From Pyrococcus kukulkanii (GTDB taxonomy: Archaea > Methanobacteriota_B > Thermococci > Thermococcales > Thermococcaceae): a stretch of 64,000 nucleotides of DNA. Where the stretch lies: assembly GCF_001577775.1 (NCBI RefSeq), contig NZ_CP010835.1, positions 434,001 to 498,000 of the forward strand, written 5' to 3'. Positions 36,525 to 45,277 of this stretch are shown in pieces. Position 1 is the first letter of the stretch; each line of letters starts with the position of its first letter. The notes below the pieces were generated by a model. That model did not search any database. It worked only from the letters and a program-made list of their open reading frames with translations, and was not told the DNA's origin. The translations under genes and the position numbers were made by a program.

Positions 36525-37986
36525 TCAGTCTAAAAAGTCGGTTATTAGTTCCTTAGCTTGTTTAATATTTCCCCTCCTTACATTTTGTATAACTTTTAGT
36601 AAATCATCTTGGTCAATAATCTTCACTCTCCGAACATTCTCTTTTGACTCTGTAGCAGAGTTTCCTACAATAATTAAAGGTTCAACCATAATGCCCTTTT
36701 CTCTTAAGCTTTTGGCAATATTTGCGATTACGTCAATATCCCTAGCTTCTGGTGGATTTAGTTTGCAATCTATCACATATAGGGTTTTTGTATCAATGTC
36801 CTCGGCAATAATATCGACATCTCCTATATGAACTCCACTTCTCTCCTTAACAACCCTATACTCTTGATTCCTAACATCACCAAGTTCAACGGTCCTAAAG
36901 CCTATCAAAGATAGCAGGTACACTACTGCCCTCTGGAAATCTTCACTAGGGCTTGGTCGCAGTTCTTTAGATTTTTTACCTTCAAGGATTTCTTTAAGAT
37001 CATCCAAGCTAATGAATTGTGTGAAGGTATTTAGAAACGTGTCTCCAAGATCTTTTTTGCCTATTAGTTGTGATACCTCCACTCCATTATAAGAATTATA
37101 AGAAAGGATTCCCAAGGGATTTGATATCGCCCAATATACCCTATCCTTGTGATTTGGTAAGACATTAAACGGGTATTTTACCTCACAAATCAAAAAACTA
37201 TCGTCCGCACTCTCCCTGCAAGAAAAATGTTCGGCTGAAAAACGTGCGTTCTCTATAGGTGTCCATGATCCTTCTATCTCCCTTCTTAGTGCAATAGTCA
37301 TATTGAGTGTCTGTTTTAGGGACTTATGAACCTTAAACTTAACATGCAACTCATTTCCTCCAACAATCTTTTCTTCGAGGATATTGAGGTATATTGGGAT
37401 AACAATGATCCAGTTCACAGCATAACCTTGAATTCTTGGCATTTTTAACCATATACGAGATATTTCTTCAAGACCTTCGAGAAACCCGAGTAACAAGAGC
37501 TTGTCTTCGATATCCCTATTCACATTGGGAATACTACTTTTGCCTCCTGAATAACTTATAACAGGATATTCACCATACTCTCCAAATCTAATTGTGTCTG
37601 AACCAAGATAAAAATACCCTTTTTCTCCTTTTCCATTGTCTAACTCAATGACATTATTTTGCAATGTTATTCGCCCCTCTTCTATGTGCTTGATGATTGC
37701 TGGAATATCACGAGAGCTAAAAGCATCAAAAAAATATGCCTAGTCCTTCGATTTCAGTGACCTTCAAATTAACGAGTTGCTGGTACTCTTGTTTAAGCTC
37801 CTCTCTAACTTTGTCTACGCTCTTTTTGCTTAAGAATCCTGTAATAAAAATGTTTTTCCAAGTGTCCTGATCTTTTATAGCAATACAGCGAAGAGCCAAG
37901 GAGTTGTAGCACTCTCCAAAATATCTCCAAAACTCATCGAACTCTAATTCTCTCCTTATCTTCATCTCCACCTTTAACACCCCCAC
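36525..37986 (-). pseudogene. PD-(D/E)XK nuclease-like protein, reading frame broken at a T7 run
   Basis: Two adjacent frames belong together: 37986-37726 (86 codons, ending GLGIFF) and a frame that continues DAFSSRDIPAIIKHIEEG and runs to 36525. The break is at seven T's on the coding strand (A7 near 37718-37724 on +); six would give one protein of about 485 aa. The C-terminal 130 residues look like a PD-(D/E)XK fold: GDVDIIAEDIDTKTLYVIDCK with Asp and D-x-K. The upstream 300 residues are unrecognised. Could be an authentic mutation, slippage-dependent expression or a sequencing error. If start-only translation is used, the downstream part begins at a TTG at 37664. Confidence 0.6.
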
Positions 37987-39036
37987 TCACCTTTCAGTCA
38001 CATTTTCCATCCACTCCAAAAATTCTCTTTGGCTTCCTTCAAACCTCTTTATGGGGCCGTACTCATCAATACTATAAACTTCGATCTTATCAAAGGGCTC
38101 CTCTATTCTCTCCATATATTCATTCCAAGCCTCCCTAACAGGCTTTGCTTCAATAGTTGGGATTCCTAAAACCTCCCCCCACAAGCTCTTACCAGTCCAA
38201 TAGGCGGAGCCAGTAGCATCAAGGACAGTCATTTTACCTCCCTGAACTGGAAGGATGACAAACAAATGCCCGCCTCCCTCCTCCTTGTAACCAACAACCA
38301 AGTAGAGGGCATAATCCTCCCCATAGAAGTCCTGCATATAGAACCTGATCATCGCATAGAGCAAAGTGTTGATATCATCACAATCCCCATATCCCCTTTC
38401 GAGGGTTTCAGAGGGAGTCATAAAAATATTAGCAGCAGGTGCTGGAATATAATAACTCTCCTCCATGATGATGGGGTGTGGTGGTGCTGGAACTTCGGGA
38501 TCGGCAGCATACTTTACATGATCAGCAACGTACTCAGTTATCTCAGCAATTGACTTCGCAAAATCAGACGGATCCGAGACGGCCGCAGCAATATGAGGCC
38601 TAAGCTTCTTTCTCTCAGTATCGGTGATCACATGCTTTAGGAACTCCCCAAGCTCAAAGTATCTCCTTGAATAATTGTAGTACAGCTCATAATTCTTCTT
38701 AAGGTTCCTCAATGGATAAACCTCATTCTTCAGGCTTTGATACTTCTGCCTCAGCTTATACAGCTCATCAGCCAACTCCTCATTAGACTTCCTAAGAGTC
38801 TCAACCATCCTTTCATAAGTATCAATACCTGATTTCAACCTTGTAACGTTATACTCCAGATCCTTAATCTGACCCTTGAGGGTTATGATCTCACGCTCAT
38901 ACTGAGATTTTACCTTGGAGACCTCAGAAGTTGCCTCGGAGTACATGGTGTATAGGAAGAAGTTACCAACTAGCGAAAGAGCTAAAAGGACAACTAACAC
39001 AGTAACTCCAGCCCTACCCACTTCTAAGCCCCCCAT
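37987..39036 (-). CDS. Membrane-anchored transglutaminase-like cysteine peptidase
   Basis: About 349 aa if started at the ATG at 39036 (MGGLEVGRAG); an open frame continues upstream to 39198 but without a good ribosome site. A membrane helix (residues 8-28) is followed by a coiled coil (about 35-110) and a transglutaminase-like domain with a Cys-His-Asp triad: GYGDCDDI, GGGHLFV and LDATG. Papain-like members cleave or crosslink protein or cell-wall peptides. It ends 1 bp before the nuclease-like gene on the same strand. Confidence 0.72.
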   Translation of the reverse strand: MGGLEVGRAGVTVLVVLLALSLVGNFFLYTMYSEATSEVSKVKSQYEREIITLKGQIKDLEYNVTRLKSGIDTYERMVETLRKSNEELADELYKLRQKYQSLKNEVYPLRNLKKNYELYYNYSRRYFELGEFLKHVITDTERKKLRPHIAAAVSDPSDFAKSIAEITEYVADHVKYAADPEVPAPPHPIIMEESYYIPAPAANIFMTPSETLERGYGDCDDINTLLYAMIRFYMQDFYGEDYALYLVVGYKEEGGGHLFVILPVQGGKMTVLDATGSAYWTGKSLWGEVLGIPTIEAKPVREAWNEYMERIEEPFDKIEVYSIDEYGPIKRFEGSQREFLEWMENVTER

Positions 39037-39209
39037 CCCGTTTTTAAAGCCCCTTAACTCTCGCCTTACAAAAATAAAACCCTTTCCCTCCCTTTTGCCA
39101 AGTTCATGACAATTTGAAATTTTGACTATCATTATATGTAATAAAAATGCATGAGAGTGCAACACATAGTTTATAATTAATCTGATACATTTATACACGG
39201 AAGGGATTT

Positions 39210-40244
39210 ATGAATGAAAATGAAATCCCCAACATAATTGAACGACGTCATATGATCTTGCAGATAATCATTAGTGCGATTTTTATGGCTATAGCCGCGG
39301 GTATAATTTCAACTTCACTTGTCGAACTCATGAACACCATTAATTTATCCGTTGGAGTTAAGGTGGCTATCTCTATTTTAATAATAACACTTTCAATGTT
39401 ATGGCTGGCAACCTACTATTTAGGAGAAACCGTCACTATTGATTTTCCAATGACGTTATTAGTAAATAAAGAATCTGGAGAATTTTATCCCCATGACTAC
39501 TTTCCATGTTATACAGCACATATGGTGGGGTATAGTTTTAAACAGGAGGCCTTTAATACAAAATTCGACCTCAATAGCCCTATCCTCCAGGATTTAATAG
39601 AGTGGATCTTAATAAAATACCTACAACGAATACATGTAACACAAATCATAAGTCCGACAGTTGGGAGAAAATCTCCTGTCATGTTTCCTGGCCCAATGTC
39701 CTATGTGGATCTATCAACAGTATTCAGAGATAATACATTCATAAAAGAATTCAAGAAACAAGTAAAAGGCAATGAAGCGTTTTTTCACACTCCGATGCCA
39801 AAAGAAGTGACTATAGAACAAGGAAAAAATAGTAGAGATCCAATTACTGCAAGAGCAGAGGTCGTATTTAAGGGAAGATTTTCAACTCCCTTGGCTTTTC
39901 TCTCGATAACAATTACTGTTGAAGGAACATGGTTCGGAGCTCCCCTGTTGTTATGGTTAAATGGATACACTCCAAAGAGTATTGACATTGGTGGGGATAG
40001 GATAATCTGTAAAGAAAAAATTATTTCTGGAAAAGAGGCGAAAGAACTTATGAAATGGCTAGAAATTAGATGCATAGTGACAATTAAGTATAAAATGCGT
40101 GGATGGATGTTTTTCCATCCAAAATTTAAAAATTGGTACCTGTGGGCACAGGACTTAGTTTCACATGCGAAGAGCCATCTAGACTTTAATGAATATCTTA
40201 AAGAAAAGAGGAACAGAAAACTCTATGGTTGTTCCTCTCCATGA
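39210..40244 (+). CDS. Membrane protein of unknown function
   Basis: 344 aa. Two membrane helices at residues 15-38 and 48-66 are followed by a long soluble domain (VTIDFPMTLLVN..., WLEIRCIVTIKYKMRGW) with no known motif. Divergent from the transglutaminase-like gene; a TATA-like atttatac lies about 20 bp before the start. Confidence 0.6.
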   Translation: MNENEIPNIIERRHMILQIIISAIFMAIAAGIISTSLVELMNTINLSVGVKVAISILIITLSMLWLATYYLGETVTIDFPMTLLVNKESGEFYPHDYFPCYTAHMVGYSFKQEAFNTKFDLNSPILQDLIEWILIKYLQRIHVTQIISPTVGRKSPVMFPGPMSYVDLSTVFRDNTFIKEFKKQVKGNEAFFHTPMPKEVTIEQGKNSRDPITARAEVVFKGRFSTPLAFLSITITVEGTWFGAPLLLWLNGYTPKSIDIGGDRIICKEKIISGKEAKELMKWLEIRCIVTIKYKMRGWMFFHPKFKNWYLWAQDLVSHAKSHLDFNEYLKEKRNRKLYGCSSP

Positions 40245-40487
40245 TAACTAAATAACCTATGATAAAGGGAGGAGAGAGCGAAAAATTGCCGAAAATTCCT
40301 CTCAAGACTTGGGGTGCCTTCATCCACACCGTGGAACCTTTTTGCTCGTTTTTAACCAACGCTAAACGAGTATTCCGCTCAAATTATGAAAAGTCCTGGC
40401 TAACAAAAAAAATTCGCAAACGCTATAAGTTGAAGCTACATACGAGTAGTTGATTAGAGATAATGAAATGCTAATTTGGTGATCACT

Positions 40488-41531
40488 ATGGTGCCAACTC
40501 CTGAGAAGCCACTACGGAGGATATGGCTCAAGGTAAGAGGAGAATACGTCAAGGATCATAAAATCCAAGCGCTTCTCTTGGCGGACCTTTTAGAGAACTT
40601 CCAGAGACTACTCTATGAGCTCTCAACTAAAAAGTCCATTAAAAAGGAGCACTTAACCCTTTATGTTGAAACAATTCAAGAAGGAAGTTCCGCAATAGGA
40701 TTGCTACCCTATTCAGGTTTTACGTACTTAGATGGGAGTGGCCCAGCCTATCGTATTGTGGAAGATCAAATAATGAATTATCTAACTAAGATAACAAACG
40801 AAAAGGAGCTCTTGGAATGGTTACTAACCCAACATACCGAAAAAGAAGCACTTAATATCCTAAAGAGACTCATGAAACTATGGTCCGATGAAGAAAAAGA
40901 AATAGAGATCGGCATTGGAGAAACTCCAACTCAAGGGAAGTTCTCAAAGTTCAACCCACAAAAAAAGAGAATAGTCGAAACTGCCTATGAGACCCTAATG
41001 AAAAAATTCTCCAAGGAAATTGCAGGAGCAATCACTAGGGTGTCTTTGGATCAGCACCCGCCACGATTTGCAGTATATACTGAAGACGGGCGGATTGTGT
41101 GGGGTAAATTTGATCCAATAAAACAGCCAGAGCTTAAAGAGAAAATCAAAAACAACCTCGAGCGTCCTGTTATTGTGAGAGGTGTCTTAAATGAAGCTAA
41201 AAACGAATTTGAATTAGTGGAGAACATAGAACCATTAGACGAAGTACCCATTGAGGATTTGGATGGACTATCCCTCAAGAAGCCGATTCCCCTCAAAGTC
41301 ACTTTTGAAATAATACCCGAACCTGAAGGAAAGAAAGAAATCAAGGTATGGTGCTTGGAAAACGATGAACTCAACATAGTGGGTTGCGGACGAACTCTCA
41401 ATGAAGCATTGGAAAGGGCCAAAGAAAACCTAGGCATCCTAATTGAGGAGTACTTAACAAAAGATGATGAACAACTCCATGAATCGGCACTCCAAGTCAA
41501 ACGGAAGCTTAAAGAACTCGTGGAGGTCTGA
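40488..41531 (+). CDS. Large protein with C-terminal HicB-like domain
   Basis: 347 aa from the ATG at 40488, behind GGTGATC. Residues 1-260 are unrecognised. Near residues 285-330 KVWCLENDELNIVGCGRTLNEALERAKENLGILIEEYL shows the HicB antitoxin pattern: a strand, a G-x-G-x-T turn, EALERAKENL helix and IEEYL. The downstream gene, 2 nt away, is HicA-like, so this is proposed as an unusually long antitoxin. Normal HicB is 70-150 aa. The long N-terminal region may be a DNA-binding or second effector domain. Confidence 0.55.
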   Translation: MVPTPEKPLRRIWLKVRGEYVKDHKIQALLLADLLENFQRLLYELSTKKSIKKEHLTLYVETIQEGSSAIGLLPYSGFTYLDGSGPAYRIVEDQIMNYLTKITNEKELLEWLLTQHTEKEALNILKRLMKLWSDEEKEIEIGIGETPTQGKFSKFNPQKKRIVETAYETLMKKFSKEIAGAITRVSLDQHPPRFAVYTEDGRIVWGKFDPIKQPELKEKIKNNLERPVIVRGVLNEAKNEFELVENIEPLDEVPIEDLDGLSLKKPIPLKVTFEIIPEPEGKKEIKVWCLENDELNIVGCGRTLNEALERAKENLGILIEEYLTKDDEQLHESALQVKRKLKELVEV

Positions 41532-41533
41532 AA

Positions 41534-41845
41534 ATGCGCAAGACATACAAAGGACGACAAATAATAAGTTCATTAAAGAAAAAGGGATTCAAAGAAGAAA
41601 ACCGCGATCACGTTTACCTCACCCTACTCATTGGTGGCAAAGAGACAAAAATCAAAACCAAAATAAGCCACAGCCACAAATCCAAACAACTCCCTCCCTG
41701 GATTCTAATAGAAATAGCAAAACAACTCGGCTTTAAAGATCCTAAAACACACAAAGTAGATTGGCAAGCATTTTATAACTTCATAGACTGCCCAATGGAT
41801 TATAATCAGTACATCCAGTACTTACAACAAAAAGGCATCATATAG
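41534..41845 (+). CDS. HicA-like small protein (candidate mRNA interferase toxin)
   Basis: 103 aa. The opening (GRQIISSLKKKGFKEENRDHVYLTLLIGGKETKIKTKISHSHKSKQLPP...) follows the HicA layout: helix, strand with the position of the catalytic His (RDHVYL), two strands, basic SHSHKSKQL loop, then the WILIEIAKQLGF helix. The C-terminal 35 residues exceed the usual HicA length. Coupled to the HicB-like gene. Assignment by pattern only. Confidence 0.55.
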   Translation: MRKTYKGRQIISSLKKKGFKEENRDHVYLTLLIGGKETKIKTKISHSHKSKQLPPWILIEIAKQLGFKDPKTHKVDWQAFYNFIDCPMDYNQYIQYLQQKGII

Positions 41846-42568
41846 AGGGCTAATAACTATCCATTAATCGTCACTAAAGTAGAAACACAAAGTTAGGAAA
41901 TTTCTGTACGCGTTTTTTATTTATTAAATAACTAACCCCAAAAAGGAAGGAAATTAGGCGAATAATGTGAGTTTCAAGCCCTCTCAGACGAGCTCAGAAA
42001 TGACCATAGTTTTCTAATAAGAAACCCTTAGAAATTACTATAAGTAATTGGAATTAAGCTGACTTAACTGTACAATGAATTCAACCCTCCAAAACCAACA
42101 CTCTCACCCACAAACAAAAAGAATACTGCCCCATGATCTCTCCTTTTTCCAAGGTTAAATTGTATGTATAAACAATTCCTCCCCCTAAAAATTAATGCTA
42201 AAAAGGGAGTCAATTTTGGCGCAAATATGATGTTCACCTTAAGACGTGTAACTATTTGTAATAGTAATCAGAAATATTTTGTCTGCATATTAATTACCCA
42301 TCCAGAAAACAAGCCCTCTCAGCCGCCAGAAGTATTGAAAGATACTCTTAGATCGCTCAGAATTTCAGAGATTAATAATTAATACTAATTATTAAACCCG
42401 AACAAAACAAGCTCACTAAGCCCTTACCCCTAGACAACATTCATCCACCCTATTCATTACTCTATCTAAAAGTAATTCATTTGCATGCTCACGCAAAAGT
42501 TAAGACGTTTAAAAACGTTTTAAACAAAGAACACGTTAGAAAACATAAGGAGCAAAGGCGGTGAGCAC
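41846..42568. other. Long AT-rich gap with short repeats; possible control or origin region
   Basis: About 720 bp with no convincing gene. CAAGCCCTCTCAG occurs twice (41975-41987, 42310-42322). AAGCTGACTTAACTG at 42056-42070 recurs with one mismatch at 48193-48207. A 72-codon open frame at 42164-42382 has no recognisable features and is not called. Such a gap in a compact element suggests a regulatory or replication function. Confidence 0.45.
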
Positions 42569-42629
42569 ATGGACACTAACAAAGAACAGGGAAAAGAAAC
42601 AAGAGAACCATTAGCGAAGTTTCAGGCTA
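42557..42629 (+). repeat. 73-bp direct repeat, copy 1 (5' end of abrB-like gene)
   Basis: Identical over 73 bp to 47690-47762. It covers the ribosome site GGCGGTGAG, the ATG and the first 20 codons (MDTNKEQGKETREPLAKFQA). The sequences differ at once on both sides. The copies bracket 5.1 kb and are in the same orientation. Confidence 0.95.
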
Positions 42630-42817
42630 AATTAGACAAAGAAGGGAGAGTAATGATACCAAAAGCAGTTAGAGAAGCCTTTGAAGCACTTGCGAATGCC
42701 TATGACCTCGCCTTCCTTGACGAGCAGAGGCAAGAAATCCTAACGGCGTACAAACTGCTAAAAGCAGCACTATTACAAATAGATGGGGGGAAATACTTGC
42801 CACAAAAAGTTAAGTAG
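42569..42817 (+). CDS. AbrB-like protein, chimeric or truncated
   Basis: 82 aa. The first 20 residues are identical to the second AbrB protein. Residues 20-40 follow the AbrB/SpoVT strand pattern (AKLDKEGRVMIPKAVREAF), but the second half of the swapped-hairpin domain is missing and replaced by a helical tail (LANAYDLAFLDEQRQEILTAYKLLKAALLQ). It may not bind DNA. It overlaps by 8 bp the end of a convergent gene. Confidence 0.6.
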   Translation: MDTNKEQGKETREPLAKFQAKLDKEGRVMIPKAVREAFEALANAYDLAFLDEQRQEILTAYKLLKAALLQIDGGKYLPQKVK

Positions 42818-43136
42818 CATGCTTTGATACAATTGATATAAGATACCCTGCTATTGTTCCCATCAGGAAAGTGAATGCATCCCCACTAACTTTGTTAATG
42901 GCAGTAAGAACCGCAGAAACAATAACTATGAACACCATCATCCAATAGACAGGTGTTGTCACCTTTACAACTTTATCAACATTATACCTGTAGAAAGTAT
43001 CCGCCAAAAGCTTTCCTATATTTTCCCATTTTTCCTTATCGCTTTTGATTCTCTCCCTCTCAACGTCAGCCCACATCTTCTGAACTTCCGCCCAAGTTTT
43101 CGGATCAAGATTTTGAGGAATATTATACACAATCAT
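42810..43136 (-). CDS. Small membrane protein
   Basis: 108 aa: a charged helical N-terminus (DPKTWAEVQKMWADVERERIKSDKEKWENIG) and two membrane helices at about residues 65-82 and 88-105. No known family. Last gene of the leftward 44.7-42.8 kb run. Confidence 0.6.
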   Translation of the reverse strand: MIVYNIPQNLDPKTWAEVQKMWADVERERIKSDKEKWENIGKLLADTFYRYNVDKVVKVTTPVYWMMVFIVIVSAVLTAINKVSGDAFTFLMGTIAGYLISIVSKHAT

Positions 43137-43187
43137 AGGAGAGCTTTTCCCTTCTCCTCCGCCATCACGGCCACCCTCCTATACTCT

Positions 43188-43589
43188 CTACATAATATTC
43201 TGAGTTTCTTTTGATATTCTGATAAATAAAGCCAAGAGCAAAATCATTGCATTTATTAAAGAGAACTTTACATCAAACCCTACTTTTGAAAATATCTGGT
43301 AAGCATAAAAGTAACCAAATATCCTACCTATAACGTACATTATTGGTTTTACAAATCCTAATTCACCGAGGCCAAATACGCTAATCAAATCAACTATACC
43401 AACTACCCCAACATATAAACTCCACACTTCTAGTGTCCAAGAGGCAACATCTACAGCACCTAACTCATATCCAATCTTAATCATTATGGATATAATGAAT
43501 CCAAAGATTGATATCATGAGTGACAACAAAATAGACCCTATAACATCTTCCAAACTATCCCCTATTCCTGAAGAAAAATCCATACTCAT
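43188..43589 (-). CDS. Polytopic membrane protein
   Basis: 133 aa with about four membrane helices. Starts by ATGA overlap with the end of the preceding gene (43586). No family recognised. Confidence 0.6.
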   Translation of the reverse strand: MSMDFSSGIGDSLEDVIGSILLSLMISIFGFIISIMIKIGYELGAVDVASWTLEVWSLYVGVVGIVDLISVFGLGELGFVKPIMYVIGRIFGYFYAYQIFSKVGFDVKFSLINAMILLLALFIRISKETQNIM

Positions 43590-44161
43590 TTTGTATCACC
43601 TTTTTTATTAATTACTTTAACATCATCCTCATAGATTACCTTCCCATCACCTTCAAACAACCTTTGACTGTCGTACTTGATTATCTTCAAGTTTTTAAGG
43701 TACAAAAAACTCCCAAATCCAACCTTAAAACAGGATTCAGTTGGATCCATGCTAGTAAAATCAAGAACAGGCGTGCCTTCTATTCCCACTATCACCAAAT
43801 TCTGATAGCTCCCAAGTTTTATTGACTTGGATATATTGTAAACTGCAAGTGACCCATCCTTCTTGTTAGTCCCACTTATTGCTATCTTCTTAAAATGTTC
43901 GTTGAACCATTGGGGCTTATTTTTCTTTTTCTCTTCTATTTGAGGTTTTATTATTTTATCATATACATAAGCACTAACTATTCCTGCGCCAATTTGTACA
44001 AGTATGTCTTTAACTAACTCTGGAGGTAATGCTAAATAAAGGGCAGCATTCTCTGGCAAGATGTCTTTGAATTCTATTTCATACACTGCTGCCCTGATAG
44101 TAGACTCTATAGATATAGGCGGCTCTCTTGATTGCTTAAATGACCAATTGTCATCTTTCAT
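43586..44161 (-). CDS. Unknown protein with one possible membrane segment
   Basis: 191 aa. A hydrophobic stretch at about residues 50-68 is followed by a basic segment (IIKPQIEEKKKNKPQW) and a beta-rich C-terminal half. No motif recognised. Lies in the same leftward transcription unit as its neighbours. Confidence 0.58.
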   Translation of the reverse strand: MKDDNWSFKQSREPPISIESTIRAAVYEIEFKDILPENAALYLALPPELVKDILVQIGAGIVSAYVYDKIIKPQIEEKKKNKPQWFNEHFKKIAISGTNKKDGSLAVYNISKSIKLGSYQNLVIVGIEGTPVLDFTSMDPTESCFKVGFGSFLYLKNLKIIKYDSQRLFEGDGKVIYEDDVKVINKKGDTK

Positions 44162-44173
44162 AATTTCACCTCC

Positions 44174-44719
44174 TTAAAATCTCCGCTTAATTTTTTCTTC
44201 AACTTCTTTCATTTCCTTCTCTAATTCTTCTATTTCAGCCTCTTTCTCAGCCTTAAACCTCTCCAACTCATTGAGCAGGGATTTCTTTAGCTTGTTAAAA
44301 GCCCCAATCTGCTCCCTGGAGGCTACCTTGTATTTCCAAGCCCACTCCTTCACTTGGTCAAGACTCATCTTAGAAGCCATATATTCAACAAGTTCATCCT
44401 TCCTCCTAGTGGAGGGACAACCAAGCCCCAAGGCAGTACAAATAGCCTTCAATTGAGACATCTTTAGCTTCATCAGAATATCAACCTTAACTCTGAACTC
44501 AGCTTCACTTATCGTTCTTTCAACTTCGGCCTCTTTCCTCTCAATCTCCTCACTAATCTCGGCAATTCTCATCTCAATTTCCCGCTTCCTTCGCTTAGCA
44601 ACCTTCCACTCATCAAGTTCGCCACTCATTTCGGCCTCTTTAACCTTAAGGAAAAACCAGAGGATCGCCGCAACAACAATAATCCCTAGTATCTGTGAAA
44701 AATCAACCACAAGGATCAC
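44174..44719 (-). CDS. Membrane-anchored coiled-coil protein with SAP-like motif
   Basis: 181 aa: an N-terminal helix (residues 5-24), coiled coil (about 28-75), a central SAP-like segment (LKAICTALGLGCPSTRRKDELVEYM, residues about 95-120) and a second coiled coil to the end. SAP motifs bind DNA, so this could tether DNA to the membrane. The rest of its operon is membrane proteins. Confidence 0.58.
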   Translation of the reverse strand: MILVVDFSQILGIIVVAAILWFFLKVKEAEMSGELDEWKVAKRRKREIEMRIAEISEEIERKEAEVERTISEAEFRVKVDILMKLKMSQLKAICTALGLGCPSTRRKDELVEYMASKMSLDQVKEWAWKYKVASREQIGAFNKLKKSLLNELERFKAEKEAEIEELEKEMKEVEEKIKRRF

Positions 44720-44927
44720 CCCCTAGAAAAGCGAAAACCTTATCTAACCTAGCGATTACACTAACCACTGACCCGCACCCCCACCCAAGCCTTTTAAACT
44801 AATTTTCCTTTACGGGCAACGAGATAAAAGTCTTTTTCTCTTTGATTGACGTGTTTTGGTTAATTTTATTTAGTTTTGAGGGGTGGTGGTAAGGTTTTTG
44901 CGTGTTGGTGCATTTGCTTTTGTAAAG

Positions 44928-44968
44928 GTTTATATTCCGCGCGTGATAGTTACTTTTTGGTGAGTGTT
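44928..44968 (+). promoter_or_regulatory. Promoter of the LSm-like gene
   Basis: AAAGGTTTATATTCC near 44927-44940 combines a purine-rich BRE-like element with a TATA box about 30-35 bp before the ATG at 44969, so the mRNA would be nearly leaderless. Confidence 0.55.
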
Positions 44969-45168
44969 ATGGCAATGGGGGGGGGGCAGACAGGAATGAT
45001 AAATTCACCCTAGATAACATTGTCGGCATAATCAAAGTCCTCTCAGGAGAAGTCATCATCGGCAAAATAAAATGCCTCGACGAGAACTTCATCCTCGTAA
45101 AAACAAAAGACGGAAAACACTTCATAGTCAACAAAAAAGCCATCTCATACATAGAAATAGAAGAATAG
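44969..45168 (+). pseudogene. Small LSm-like protein gene interrupted at a G10 tract
   Basis: After ATGGCAATG there is a run of ten G's (44977-44986). In the ATG frame a stop follows within about ten codons. In the frame reached by two fewer (or one more) G, the sequence reads ADRNDKFTLDNIVGIIKV and GKIKCLDENFILVKTKDG, ending SYIEIEE: a small beta-barrel pattern like LSm/Hfq proteins, about 65 aa. No alternative start exists in the good frame. The tract may switch expression, mark a dead gene or be a miscount in sequencing. Confidence 0.55.
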
Positions 45169-45277
45169 AAAGAGTTCATCTTTGCCCTATTATCCCTCCC
45201 AACCTTTACAGGGGAAACATTAGACTTCTAAGGTTTCTATTTATTTACAAACTAAATTCTAATCTAAATTGTAGGAC

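Noticed and set aside
40259-40453. 64-codon open frame between the membrane protein and the HicB-like gene
   Set aside because: No convincing start signal or family; composition unlike neighbours.
42164-42382. 72-codon open frame in the 42-kb gap
   Set aside because: No good ribosome site, no recognisable features, surrounded by repeats.
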